Position numbers and translations under genes: made by a program. A DNA stretch of 64,000 nt, taken from Candidatus Methanoperedentaceae archaeon GB37 (GTDB lineage Archaea > Halobacteriota > Methanosarcinia > Methanosarcinales > EX4572-44). Positions 15,458 through 24,250 of this stretch are shown here, one piece after another. The number at the start of each line of letters is the position of its first letter. Within the stretch, counting starts at the first letter, position 1. Location of the stretch: NCBI GenBank assembly GCA_905171695.1, contig LR991653.1, forward strand, positions 772,258 to 836,257, given 5' to 3'. The notes under the pieces were generated by a model. The model did no database searches. It was not told where the DNA came from and was given only the letters and a program-made list of their open reading frames with translations.

Positions 15458-18301
15458 GTGAGAAGCGTGAGATTCATAGAGAATAGAGTTACCCTCTTCA
15501 GTGTGCTGGGGCTTACTGCCATCTTTGCCATGACAGAGCTCTCAATCATGTTCATCCTTCCATCATTCCAATTGACCCGACCGTTCCAGGCAGTACTCGA
15601 TGCCCTGCTCCTCTCTGCCGTTTTGGTTCCGATACTCTGTTATTATATCAAAAAGCGTGATCGTGCAGAGGAGGGGCTTTGGGCGAGCGAAGAGCGCGCC
15701 CGACACATCTTCAATGGAGCCGGTAACGCCATGCGCGTCATCGACAGAGACTTCAACGTGGTAGAGTCAAACCATGCAATGATAAAGCTCTCAGACATCT
15801 CTGATTATAAGATCCGTGGGATGAAGTGCTACGATCACCTTGAAGGAAAGTTATGTCACACCGAAGACTGCATGCTCAAACAGATTCTCCGTGGTGAAAA
15901 ACGCATCGAAACCGTGATGTACAAGGAAACACCTGACGGGCGCAAAATTCCAATGCACGTTGTTGCAACACCACTCTTTAGAAAAGGAGTGATTATTGGG
16001 GTTATCGAGTCATTCACTGACCTCACCGATCTTAAGAAGAAGGATGATGCGCTTAAAGAGTCGGAAGCAAGGTATCGTGATCTCGTCTCCGGAATGAACG
16101 AGGGATTGATCGCCGTTGATGAGAAGGGGTATATCACCTTTGTTAACCCGAAGCTATGTGAGCTGATAGAGTACAGCCATGATGAGTTGATCGGGTCGCA
16201 TATTACCGATTTTTTCGATGAAGAGAACAGGCAAATTCTCAGAAGCGAGCTTGAAAACCATGCGATGGGGAATAATTCACAGTGTGAACTCACATGGAGG
16301 ACAAAAACAGGTAAGATGATCCCAACCCTCATGTCATCATCCCCTATCTTTACAAACGGCGTGTATCAGGGAAGCTATGGCGTGATAACAGACCTCTCAC
16401 GGGTGAAGGAAGCAGAGACGCTCTATCGAACAGTCCTCGACGCCGCATCCCGTTCAAAAGTGGGTTTTGCACTTGTACAGGATATAGACGGAATCGAGGC
16501 AAAACACGTATACGTCAACGACTACTACTGTGAACTCACAGGGTACACAAGAGAAGAACTCTCTCAGATCTCGGCACATGAGATAGTCCATCCCTCAATG
16601 AGGGATATTGTTGTGGATCGCTACCGCAGGAAGATGCGCGGAGAAGACCTTCCACGATACAACGAGATCGAATTTGTGAAACGAAATGGAGAGACGGTCA
16701 CGGTCGGCTTAAATTCTGCTGTTGCAACGTATAACAACAAGCCAGCGTTCATCTACTACCTCACAGACAATACATTGGAAAAACAGATGAGAGACGAGCT
16801 AAAACGTGCAAAAGAAGAGGCTGAGTCTGCAAATCGCGCCAAATCAGAGTTTCTCGCCAATATGAGCCATGAGATCAGAACTCCGATGAATGCCGTGATC
16901 GGGTTCAGCGATCTGCTCTTATCGATCGTCACTGACAGGCAGCAGCGTGATTATCTTGAATCTATCAAGACTGCTGCAGGTAATCTCCTGACGCTCATAA
17001 ACGACATCCTTGATCTTTCGAAGATCGAGGCTGGGCGAATTGAGATCCAGTACGAAGCAGTGGACCCGGTGCAGCTCTTAAACGAGGTTAAGCAGGTCTT
17101 CGAGTTGAAGATCTCTGAGAAGGGTCTCAGGTTCATGATCGATGTTGAGAGCGATCTGCCATCGTTGATGCTGGACGAAACACGTCTCAGGCAGGTGATC
17201 TTCAACCTTGTCGGGAACGCTGTCAAGTTCACAGAAGAGGGGTACATCAAGATCACGGTTGAGACAGAGAGGAGGAGACGTGAGGCGCTTGATCTCAGAA
17301 TCATGGTGGAAGACACAGGTATCGGGATTCCAAAGGATCAGGTGGATCGTATCTTTGAATCGTTCACGCAGCAGGAGGGACAGAGCGCAAGGAAGTACGG
17401 TGGAACAGGACTCGGTCTTGCAATCAGCAAGCGGCTCGTTGAACTGATGAACGGAGAGATCTCGGTCACGAGCAGAGTAGGAGAGGGCAGCACCTTCACA
17501 ATACTGTTACGAGATGTTAAGATCATAGCCAAGAGAAGACCACCCAAAGAGAGAGAGGATCAGACCATTGATCTTACGAGGGTATCCTTTGAGAGTGCAT
17601 CGGTTCTTGTTGTGGATGATGCTGAAGACAATCGAACTCTGGTACGAGAATGGCTCTCCCGCGCAGGTCTTGATGTCCTGGAAGCAGAGGATGGCGAAGA
17701 AGCACTTCGTCTTGCCCGAGAGTCATGCCCGGATCTGATCCTGATGGATCTCAAGATGCCGAAGATGGATGGATACGAAGCATTGAAGCGGCTGAAGAGT
17801 GACCCAATGACGAGGAAGATACCTGTAATCGCACTCACCGCTTCTGTGGGATCAATGGTAGAGTCAGAGATAGAGAACGCAGGATTCAACGGGTATATTC
17901 CAAAGCCCTTCAAGATACCTGACCTGATGAAGAAGCTCTCAGAGCACCTGAGCTACGCTGAGAAGGAGACGCCAAGAAAGGGTGAGGAGATCGCTCACCA
18001 TAGAGAAGAGCTTCGTTTTGAAGAGATCGAGGGGCTCGATGAGCTGATCGATAGACTGAGAACCGAGATTGCACCACGGATTGAAGAGTTGAGCGGGGCA
18101 ATGGAGATGGACGAGATTGAAGAGTTTGCAAGAGACCTCGACGAACTGGCACGGAAATATAAAGCAGAGGGGTTATCAAAGTATGCTGAGATCCTCCACG
18201 ATTGCGCAGAGAGTTTCGATGTCACAGGCGTCAAAAACAGTTTTAATAAATTTACTGAAATAATGGGTGAGTTAAGAAGGATACAGGAGGAGAGAGGATG
18301 A
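15458..18301 (+). CDS. Hybrid sensor histidine kinase (2 TM - 3 PAS - HisKA - HATPase - REC - C-terminal helical domain)
   Basis: 947 residues from a GTG start. Two membrane segments (about 13-32 and 43-63), then PAS domains at about 80-190, 200-320 and 325-445. His471 lies in FLANMSHEIRTPMNAVIGFS, followed by the ATPase domain with LIFNLVGNAVKFTEEG-like N-box, DTGIGIP and YGGTGLGLAIS. A receiver domain follows (about 710-830) with Asp764 in LILMDLKMPKMDG and a Lys in YIPKPFK. The last 100 residues are helical and acidic and may be a histidine-phosphotransfer-like module, although a clear Hpt His motif is not seen. The PAS domains give no ligand clue. Its stop overlaps the next gene's start (ATGA). 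Confidence 0.93.
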   Translation: MRSVRFIENRVTLFSVLGLTAIFAMTELSIMFILPSFQLTRPFQAVLDALLLSAVLVPILCYYIKKRDRAEEGLWASEERARHIFNGAGNAMRVIDRDFNVVESNHAMIKLSDISDYKIRGMKCYDHLEGKLCHTEDCMLKQILRGEKRIETVMYKETPDGRKIPMHVVATPLFRKGVIIGVIESFTDLTDLKKKDDALKESEARYRDLVSGMNEGLIAVDEKGYITFVNPKLCELIEYSHDELIGSHITDFFDEENRQILRSELENHAMGNNSQCELTWRTKTGKMIPTLMSSSPIFTNGVYQGSYGVITDLSRVKEAETLYRTVLDAASRSKVGFALVQDIDGIEAKHVYVNDYYCELTGYTREELSQISAHEIVHPSMRDIVVDRYRRKMRGEDLPRYNEIEFVKRNGETVTVGLNSAVATYNNKPAFIYYLTDNTLEKQMRDELKRAKEEAESANRAKSEFLANMSHEIRTPMNAVIGFSDLLLSIVTDRQQRDYLESIKTAAGNLLTLINDILDLSKIEAGRIEIQYEAVDPVQLLNEVKQVFELKISEKGLRFMIDVESDLPSLMLDETRLRQVIFNLVGNAVKFTEEGYIKITVETERRRREALDLRIMVEDTGIGIPKDQVDRIFESFTQQEGQSARKYGGTGLGLAISKRLVELMNGEISVTSRVGEGSTFTILLRDVKIIAKRRPPKEREDQTIDLTRVSFESASVLVVDDAEDNRTLVREWLSRAGLDVLEAEDGEEALRLARESCPDLILMDLKMPKMDGYEALKRLKSDPMTRKIPVIALTASVGSMVESEIENAGFNGYIPKPFKIPDLMKKLSEHLSYAEKETPRKGEEIAHHREELRFEEIEGLDELIDRLRTEIAPRIEELSGAMEMDEIEEFARDLDELARKYKAEGLSKYAEILHDCAESFDVTGVKNSFNKFTEIMGELRRIQEERG

Positions 18302-19479
18302 AGAACGGAAAAGGACAGATACTCGTTGTGGACGATAATCCTCAGAACCTGAGGGTGCTCGGAAGCATGCTGAAAGAGAACGGCTACAGGGTTGCACTCG
18401 CAGAGAACGGTATAGAGGCAGTGAAGTACGCGGCAGATAAACACCCAGACCTGATACTGCTCGACATAATGATGCCTGAGATGGACGGGATCGAGACCTG
18501 CAAGCGCCTCAAAGCCGATGATAGAACAGCAGAGATCCCTGTCATATTCATAACCGCACTGACCGATACCGAAGACAAACTGAGAGCCTTCAACGCAGGA
18601 GGCGTGGACTACATCACAAAGCCGTTCGTCCTAGAAGAAGTCATGGCACGCGTGGACGTAAACATCAAGCGAAAAGAAGTCGAAGAAAAGCTCAAACAGG
18701 CAAACATCGAGTTAAAAAGAGCTGATAAACTTAAAACACAATTTTTAAGTCTTGTCTCTCACGAGTTACGAACTCCGGTGACGCCCATAACGGCTCAGCT
18801 TCAGATGATGCTTGCGGGATACTTTGGAGAGGTTACAGAAAAGCAGAAGAAGAGCATTGAGATGGTATTAAGGAACACGGCTCGACTGGATCGTCTGATA
18901 GGTGACATTCTTGACATTTCCAAGCTTGAATCTGGTGCAATGAAATTTGTAATGGCTAAAGCAGATCTGAACGAAACAGTGGAGCACGCGGTGGAGATTA
19001 TGGAGTCCAATGCCCGTAAAAAGAATATAACAATCACATTGAAAGAGGATAAGATTCCTGAGATAGTATTTGATAAAGACAGGATTGCTCAGGTTGTCAT
19101 AAACCTTGTAAATAATGCGATCAAGTTTACTGATCCCGGTGGAACGATAGATATCTGCCTGCTTAACCACACAAATTATGCAATTGTTAAGGTGACAGAT
19201 AATGGAATTGGGATTAAAAAAGAGGATCTGGAGAGAATATTTGTACCGTTCGAACAGGTTGATTCGAGCATGACAAGAAAGTATGATGGTTCGGGGCTCG
19301 GACTATCGATATGCAAGGGGATTGTAGCTTCTCATGGTGGAGAGATCTGGGTGGAGAGTGAGGCTGGAAAAGGATCGACATTCCAATTCACATTGCCATA
19401 CAGGCGTGGAATTGCAGAGAAAAATGTTAAAGTTAATTTATTTGAAAAACAAGTTGGAAATAAACTGATTGAGGTGTAA
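18298..19479 (+). CDS. Soluble receiver-histidine kinase (REC-HisKA-HATPase)
   Basis: 393 residues, no membrane segment. The N-terminal receiver has Asp56 in LILLDIMMPEMDG and Lys in DYITKPF. A coiled-coil linker leads to HisKA with His155 (FLSLVSHELRTPVTP) and an ATPase domain with VINLVNNAIKFTDPG, DNGIGIKKEDL and YDGSGLGLSI. An N-terminal receiver ahead of the kinase core suggests it takes phosphate or an allosteric signal from the hybrid kinase it overlaps by 4 bp. The receiver-coding DNA is almost identical to that at 20534-20879, while the kinase parts differ. Confidence 0.93.
   Translation: MKNGKGQILVVDDNPQNLRVLGSMLKENGYRVALAENGIEAVKYAADKHPDLILLDIMMPEMDGIETCKRLKADDRTAEIPVIFITALTDTEDKLRAFNAGGVDYITKPFVLEEVMARVDVNIKRKEVEEKLKQANIELKRADKLKTQFLSLVSHELRTPVTPITAQLQMMLAGYFGEVTEKQKKSIEMVLRNTARLDRLIGDILDISKLESGAMKFVMAKADLNETVEHAVEIMESNARKKNITITLKEDKIPEIVFDKDRIAQVVINLVNNAIKFTDPGGTIDICLLNHTNYAIVKVTDNGIGIKKEDLERIFVPFEQVDSSMTRKYDGSGLGLSICKGIVASHGGEIWVESEAGKGSTFQFTLPYRRGIAEKNVKVNLFEKQVGNKLIEV
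18309..18654 (+). repeat. Receiver-domain DNA repeat, copy 1
   Basis: 346 bp that match 20534-20879 with only four mismatches and no gaps by direct comparison. Two are synonymous and two change residues (His to Asp, Lys to Asn). Identity stops sharply at the end of the receiver domain. Confidence 0.95.
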
Positions 19480-19482
19480 TTA

Positions 19483-19854
19483 ATGGCAAAGGTAATGATA
19501 GTGGATGATAACAGGGATATCGTCGAGACGCTGAAGAGTATCATGGAGATGGAAGGCCATGAGACAGAGACGGCATACGATGGAGAGGAGTTCTTAGAGA
19601 GGGTGGAATCGGTGAATCCTGACCTGGTTCTGCTTGATGTGATGATGCCTGGACTCACGACAAAGGAGATCCTTGGAAGGCTGAAGGAAAGAGAACTGAA
19701 CCACTTTAAAATAATATTTGTAACAGTCGTGAGGTTTTCAGAGGATGAGAGAAAACGTCTGATGACTGAATTCAACATACAGGACTTCGTAACCAAACCA
19801 TTCAACCTGTCAGATCTTGTGAAAAAGGTAAAGATAGCGCTTCTACAGAAGTGA
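19483..19854 (+). CDS. Single-domain response regulator
   Basis: 123 residues forming a lone receiver: VDDNRD acidic pair, Asp52 in LVLLDVMMPG, VTVVRFSEDE for the switch Thr, and DFVTKPF with the Lys. No output domain, so it must act by protein contact or as a phosphate shuttle, in the manner of CheY/Spo0F. It starts 3 bp after the kinase at 18298, and its stop overlaps the possible GTG start of the next gene. Confidence 0.9.
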   Translation: MAKVMIVDDNRDIVETLKSIMEMEGHETETAYDGEEFLERVESVNPDLVLLDVMMPGLTTKEILGRLKERELNHFKIIFVTVVRFSEDERKRLMTEFNIQDFVTKPFNLSDLVKKVKIALLQK

Positions 19855-20468
19855 GAGTTGCAATGGAAGACGAGTTCGAGGTCGTGGCTGTAAATTACTG
19901 GAAAGATGTGAAGAGAGAGTTGAAAACGCTCCTACCTCATCACTGGAAGACTATGTTACTGATCCATAACTCGATAGAATTTACAGATATTAAGAATTTC
20001 CTCAGCAAAATACCGTGCAACAGCGGAGGGGTCTACATATCACTGACAAAGACCAGCGATTCGATAAAACCATATATTAACGATACAAACCTCTTTGTTG
20101 TTGACTGTGTCTCTGCTACAGTATTTGAAAAAGAGGATACCGAAGGATGTTCGTTCGAACCACCCCCATCGAACCTGAAAGCACTCGCAGAGCTGATCGA
20201 TAAATACTCAAAGAGACTAAAACCCGATCTCATCATACTGGACTCGCTCTCCCAGTTCATCGACTTCTCCCAGACCTCAATGACAGAGGGCAGGGAGTTT
20301 TACGACTTTCTGGAGAGTTTGAGACAACATCGCCCCAGACTCCCCTGCAGATTCATCCTCCTATACGACCACGTACTATCAAAAAAACTCAGAACCTTAC
20401 CATCGTTTCGTGTTGACATGATCCTGAGACTGGAGGTTATCAAGGAGCAGATTGCGTGGAAAGACTGA
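19851..20468 (+). CDS. RecA/KaiC-like ATPase-fold protein without Walker A (DUF7504-like)
   Basis: 205 residues (or 201 from ATG 19863). It begins with a strand ending MLLIHNSIEF where a RecA-fold protein would carry a Gly-rich P-loop; no GxxxxGK[ST] is present. The later NLFVVDCVS and LIILDSLSQFID strands look like KaiC/RadA-type Walker B regions, and RFILLYDHVLS like the following strand. Such proteins occur beside archaeal histidine kinases; their job is unknown. A role as an anchoring or output partner for the preceding receiver is inference from the GTGA overlap. Confidence 0.6.
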   Translation: MRVAMEDEFEVVAVNYWKDVKRELKTLLPHHWKTMLLIHNSIEFTDIKNFLSKIPCNSGGVYISLTKTSDSIKPYINDTNLFVVDCVSATVFEKEDTEGCSFEPPPSNLKALAELIDKYSKRLKPDLIILDSLSQFIDFSQTSMTEGREFYDFLESLRQHRPRLPCRFILLYDHVLSKKLRTLPSFRVDMILRLEVIKEQIAWKD

Positions 20469-20519
20469 TCTACCGACCCATGCTGCAGACCATAACCAGA
20501 GAGCAAAAACTGTGAAAGG

Positions 20520-21584
20520 ATGATGAAAGAGAAAAAAGGACAGATACTCGTTGTGGACGATAACCCTCAGAACCTGAGGGTGCTCGGAAGCATGCTGAAA
20601 GAGAACGGCTACAGGGTTGCACTCGCAGAGAACGGTATAGAGGCAGTGAAGTACGCGGCAGATAAAGACCCAGACCTGATACTGCTCGACATAATGATGC
20701 CTGAGATGGACGGGATTGAGACCTGCAACCGCCTCAAAGCCGATGATAGAACAGCAGAGATCCCTGTCATATTCATAACCGCACTGACCGATACCGAAGA
20801 CAAACTGAGAGCCTTCAACGCAGGAGGCGTGGACTACATCACAAAGCCGTTCGTCCTAGAAGAAGTCATGGCACGCGTGAACGGGACGATCAAACGCAGA
20901 ATGTACGAAATCGAACGCTTAGAATACATGGAAAAGATTGAGAAGACAAATGAAGAACTGGAACTCTACTCACACATCCTTGCACATGATCTCAGAAACA
21001 TGCTCCAGGTGATAGACGGATACACTGACATTCTCTACGAAGAAGTACCAGAGAAAAGAGAACTCATTGAAAAAATTTCAAAACCGATTGGAAGAGCTCT
21101 TGAAACAATAAGAGACATCAGAAGCCTGATGAAAGGAAAGATCGAAGAGATAAGAGAGACAAACCTGAAAAAAGAGATCAAAGACGGGATCGATGCAATG
21201 ACCATCACATTCCCGAGGTCAACCTTCAGACTGCACCTCCCAGAAGAAGAGATCATGGTACCTGCAAACGAATCACTCGCACAGGTCTTCTACAACCTGC
21301 TCTACAACGCATGCATACACAACAACAACGAAGTGAACGTCTCTGTGACGGTTAAAAGAGAAGACGGGAGAGCAGTGATAAGAGTAACCGACGACGGACG
21401 CGGAGTCGATGAAGAGATCCTGCCACAGATCTTCGAACGAGGAAAGAAAGGCAGAGAGAGCGATGGAACAGGAATGGGACTTTATATAGTAAAGAGACTG
21501 GTCGAACACTTCAACGGAACGATCACAGCAGAGAATCTCAGAGGAGGAGGTGCATCTTTCACAGTCAACTTACCATCATGCTAG
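20520..21584 (+). CDS. Soluble receiver-histidine kinase (REC-HisKA-like-HATPase)
   Basis: 354 residues. The receiver has Asp in LILLDIMMPEMDG and is nearly identical in DNA to that at 18298. The kinase core uses His156 in LAHDLRNMLQVIDGY, a haloarchaeal/methanogen-type H-box different from the previous kinases, with the ATPase domain QVFYNLLYNACIHN, DDGRGVDEEI and GTGMGLYIVKRL. Sharing the receiver but not the kinase half with the gene 2.2 kb upstream implies that both could accept the same signal and pass it to different targets. Last gene of the cluster; convergent with the isomerase gene 16 bp away. Confidence 0.93.
   Translation: MMKEKKGQILVVDDNPQNLRVLGSMLKENGYRVALAENGIEAVKYAADKDPDLILLDIMMPEMDGIETCNRLKADDRTAEIPVIFITALTDTEDKLRAFNAGGVDYITKPFVLEEVMARVNGTIKRRMYEIERLEYMEKIEKTNEELELYSHILAHDLRNMLQVIDGYTDILYEEVPEKRELIEKISKPIGRALETIRDIRSLMKGKIEEIRETNLKKEIKDGIDAMTITFPRSTFRLHLPEEEIMVPANESLAQVFYNLLYNACIHNNNEVNVSVTVKREDGRAVIRVTDDGRGVDEEILPQIFERGKKGRESDGTGMGLYIVKRLVEHFNGTITAENLRGGGASFTVNLPSC
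20534..20879 (+). repeat. Receiver-domain DNA repeat, copy 2
   Basis: Partner of 18309-18654 (342 of 346 bases the same). The shared block covers the receiver domain from its first strand to its final helix and nothing more. Confidence 0.95.
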
Positions 21585-21600
21585 CTGTGCGCCTGGAGTT

Positions 21601-22413
21601 TTAGTCACCACTCTCAATCCTCTGCAGGCAAGCCATGCTTTTTTCACCATCACCAAGACTCCTGCACTCAAGAACGGTTCGCCCACTGAATCCAGAGAGT
21701 TCTCGCACCACATGCCGCCAGTCAACCGTGCCCTCCCCGATAGGCAGATGTTCATCCCGATCCCCGTGATTATCATGGGCGTGAACGTGGCGTATCATAT
21801 CCTTCAATTCAAGAAAATCGTCCACCATACCATTGGTGTTGGCGTGCCCTATATCAAAGGCGATGGCAAGGTTCTCTGCATCGATCGTCTCGATCATACC
21901 AGCAATCTCGCCGGCATGCCGTCCAAAGATGAACTTCATATTAACCATGTTCTCAACACAGATCACAACACCGAGATCTGCCGCAGCCTTGCACAGCCTC
22001 TCTAACCCTTCAAGGTTCTTCTTCCATGCCAGATCCGGCATCTGAATACTGAGCGGTGAGAGATGCCCTGGGTGAACGACCGCAACCTCTATGAATGGCG
22101 CAGCACGCTCTAAATACTCAATCTGCTGTCTCAGAGTCTCCTTCCAGATATAAACATTCAAACTTGCGAGATTCAGGTCGGAAAACGGGAGATGAAGGCT
22201 CAACTCCAGGTTTGTTGTCTCAAGCACCTCTCTAACCCTTGCTGTCGTCTCCTCTGTAAGGGTCTGTCTTCCTTCACTCACGATCTCCCAGCCGGTGAAA
22301 CCAAGATCCTCCAAGTCACATACCCAATCGAATGGATCCTCGGTCAAGACAAGAGATGAAAAACTCAGATGCGAGGAGAGAGTCATGAGAGAGTAATAAC
22401 TGAGAGAGTGCAT
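21601..22413 (-). CDS. TIM-barrel sugar-phosphate isomerase/epimerase-like protein (AP endonuclease 2 superfamily)
   Basis: 270 residues, or about 261 if the ATG at 22386 is used. The xylose-isomerase-like barrel shows ELSLHLPFSDLNLAS, VAVVHPGHLSP, VICVENM, AIAFDIGHANTNGM, HVHAHDNHGDRDEHLPIGEG and RTVLECRS. The His, Glu and Asp residues in these strands are the usual divalent-metal ligands of the superfamily (endonuclease IV or sugar isomerases). Members in methanogens are common but uncharacterised, so DNA repair and sugar metabolism are both open. It is convergent with the kinase cluster and not operonic with the next gene. Confidence 0.75.
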   Translation of the reverse strand: MHSLSYYSLMTLSSHLSFSSLVLTEDPFDWVCDLEDLGFTGWEIVSEGRQTLTEETTARVREVLETTNLELSLHLPFSDLNLASLNVYIWKETLRQQIEYLERAAPFIEVAVVHPGHLSPLSIQMPDLAWKKNLEGLERLCKAAADLGVVICVENMVNMKFIFGRHAGEIAGMIETIDAENLAIAFDIGHANTNGMVDDFLELKDMIRHVHAHDNHGDRDEHLPIGEGTVDWRHVVRELSGFSGRTVLECRSLGDGEKSMACLQRIESGD

Positions 22414-22456
22414 AAAATACTTACCGTCCGAAGGATAAAGGTGGGACAGTATGATT

Positions 22457-23743
22457 TTACTGTTTTTTCTCCCATTGTTCGAGTTTTAAGACTTGTGATA
22501 GAGTTTTTCCACGTTTTATCTCTTCTTTTATTCGTTTTTCTGTTTTTAATACTTCCATTGCGCGTCTGGCTATCTCATAGGCTCTTTTCTGTGGTATCAC
22601 CACCACTCCGTTCTCGTCGCCCACGATGTAGTCTCCTGGCTGGACTCTCTCTCCCCCGCATCTGATCTCCACGTTGATCTCACCCATTCCCTTGGGTTCT
22701 CCTGCGTTCGGTACTGTGTTCACGGCGAATACTGGAAGTTCGAGTTCCTGGATGTCGTCGATGTCTCGCACTGCTCCATCGATCACCACGCCTGCTATGC
22801 CACGGTTGAGGGCGCTCATCGTTGCGAGTTCTCCCCATGGTGCGATCTCTTCACTTCCATTGTATATCACTATTATATCTCCCGGGTTTGCTCTCTCGAT
22901 CGCTTCGACCGGTTTTGCCCAGTCCCCTTCAAATGTCTGTACTGTGACCGCTCTTCCTGCCATCTTTCTCTTTTGTGTCATCGGTTTGATCTTCTGCATC
23001 ACTCCTTTTCGGTGCATGGCGTCTGAGATGTGCGGTGTTGATGTGCTTTTGAGGAGGTGTATTATCTCTTCGTGAAGGTCTTTTTTCGGTCTGGTTGGTG
23101 GTCGTGGTCTCTTCATCGCCTGAATTATCTCTCTTGTGGATTCTGTTACGTTCTTTGAGCGGGTGATGTTTCCACCCACGATGATTATGCTTGCTCCGTG
23201 TGTTACTGCTTCTGCTGCTGTCTCCTTGTCGATTCCGCCTGCGATGGCGATCGGGATCGATAGATCTATCTTTTTCAGGAGTTCGAGTGGTGTTTCTCCT
23301 GTCATCTGCTGATCGATCCCTGTGTGGAGGTTGATGTAGTCGATTCCGAGTTCTTCGAGTTCTTTTGCGCGTTCGATCGGGTTTTTTGTGCCGATCAGGT
23401 CTGCCATCAGTCTTGTGCCATACTTTCGTGCCGCTCTGATCGCATCCTTCACGGTTGCATCGTCTGCTGTTCCAAGTAGTATCACTATGTCCGCTCCCGA
23501 TTTTGATGCCATCTCAACCTCTATTGCGCCTGTGTCCTGGGTCTTCATGTCAGCAACGATCGTCTTCTCTCTGAAGGTCTCTCTCAGTCTTCGGACTGCG
23601 TCCATCCCTTCGCTCTTGATGAGTGGCGTGCCTGCTTCTATCCATTCGGCACCCCCTTCTATCGCCTCTCTTGCAATCTCGATGGCGCGATCTGTTTCGA
23701 GGAGGTCGAGGGCTACCTGCAGGATCGGTCGGTTCGATCTCAC
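22457..23743 (-). CDS. Fusion: 3-hexulose-6-phosphate synthase + RraA/HMG-aldolase-like domain
   Basis: 428 residues. Residues 1-210 are an orotidine-decarboxylase-fold hexulose-phosphate synthase: [53 protein letters not shown] and [13 protein letters not shown] proline-rich linker leads to residues 225-428, an RraA-like domain with [52 protein letters not shown] and [16 protein letters not shown]. In archaea HPS runs toward ribulose-5-phosphate and formaldehyde, replacing the pentose phosphate pathway. RraA-like proteins are mostly aldolases or decarboxylases. The fusion is known in methanogens; what the second half does with the first is unsettled. Confidence 0.9.
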   Translation of the reverse strand: MRSNRPILQVALDLLETDRAIEIAREAIEGGAEWIEAGTPLIKSEGMDAVRRLRETFREKTIVADMKTQDTGAIEVEMASKSGADIVILLGTADDATVKDAIRAARKYGTRLMADLIGTKNPIERAKELEELGIDYINLHTGIDQQMTGETPLELLKKIDLSIPIAIAGGIDKETAAEAVTHGASIIIVGGNITRSKNVTESTREIIQAMKRPRPPTRPKKDLHEEIIHLLKSTSTPHISDAMHRKGVMQKIKPMTQKRKMAGRAVTVQTFEGDWAKPVEAIERANPGDIIVIYNGSEEIAPWGELATMSALNRGIAGVVIDGAVRDIDDIQELELPVFAVNTVPNAGEPKGMGEINVEIRCGGERVQPGDYIVGDENGVVVIPQKRAYEIARRAMEVLKTEKRIKEEIKRGKTLSQVLKLEQWEKKQ

Positions 23744-23774
23744 TTCTAGACTTCTCTTTGCAAGCGTGATTGTA

Positions 23775-24119
23775 TTAAATCTTTGGTTCTGTGATCTTCA
23801 TCATCTGGTGGAGTGCCATGATGCTGAAGAAGAGGAGTGCCATGCTGTTGAATCTGAATGTTTCGTTCAATAGTGGGAGTATCTCTATTCCTCCGATGGA
23901 GCCTACTAAATCTACGATAGAGCTTGCTGATAGGCTTATTAGGCTGAGTATGGTGAGTAGTGCGATGTTGTAGATGTGGTCTTTCTTCAGGAATAGTATG
24001 CTTGCAAAGAGGTCTTCGTCAGCCCTTATCTTGGTAAGGAGCTTGAAGGAGGTGACCACGATGCCCATCATGATAACAAAGACTGTAGTCTCCACGACCA
24101 TCGGGATGTAGCCTTCCAT
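23775..24119 (-). CDS. Small membrane protein, three predicted helices
   Basis: 114 residues with hydrophobic segments at about 6-25, 50-70 and 90-106 and an acidic-basic loop ([10 protein letters not shown]) after the first. No family recognised. It lies 31 bp downstream-side of the HPS fusion on the same strand (upstream in transcription) and shares a divergent promoter region with the class III aminotransferase. The hydrophobic pattern and codon use look genuine. Confidence 0.55.
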   Translation of the reverse strand: MEGYIPMVVETTVFVIMMGIVVTSFKLLTKIRADEDLFASILFLKKDHIYNIALLTILSLISLSASSIVDLVGSIGGIEILPLLNETFRFNSMALLFFSIMALHQMMKITEPKI

Positions 24120-24148
24120 TTAACCAGCCCCACAATACATCATTGTAT

Positions 24149-24174
24149 GATAATGATAATGATGACTTATATAT
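24149..24174 (+). promoter_or_regulatory. GATAAT hexamer repeats abutting a TATA box
   Basis: GATAAT-GATAAT-GATGAC runs from 24149 to 24166 and touches a TTATATAT element at 24167-24174. Just before it ATCATTGTATGAT forms a short palindrome. Tandem GATAAT hexamers resemble Fur-box half sites; metal control is a guess. The site could serve the aminotransferase gene (ATG 24251) and the divergent membrane protein. Confidence 0.4.
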
Positions 24175-24250
24175 CTTTCCACAGAAGAGAGAATGCGAGC
24201 AAGCTCTCCAGCAGTGCTGTTAAATACGATGCACGTGAGGAAGTCACGAT

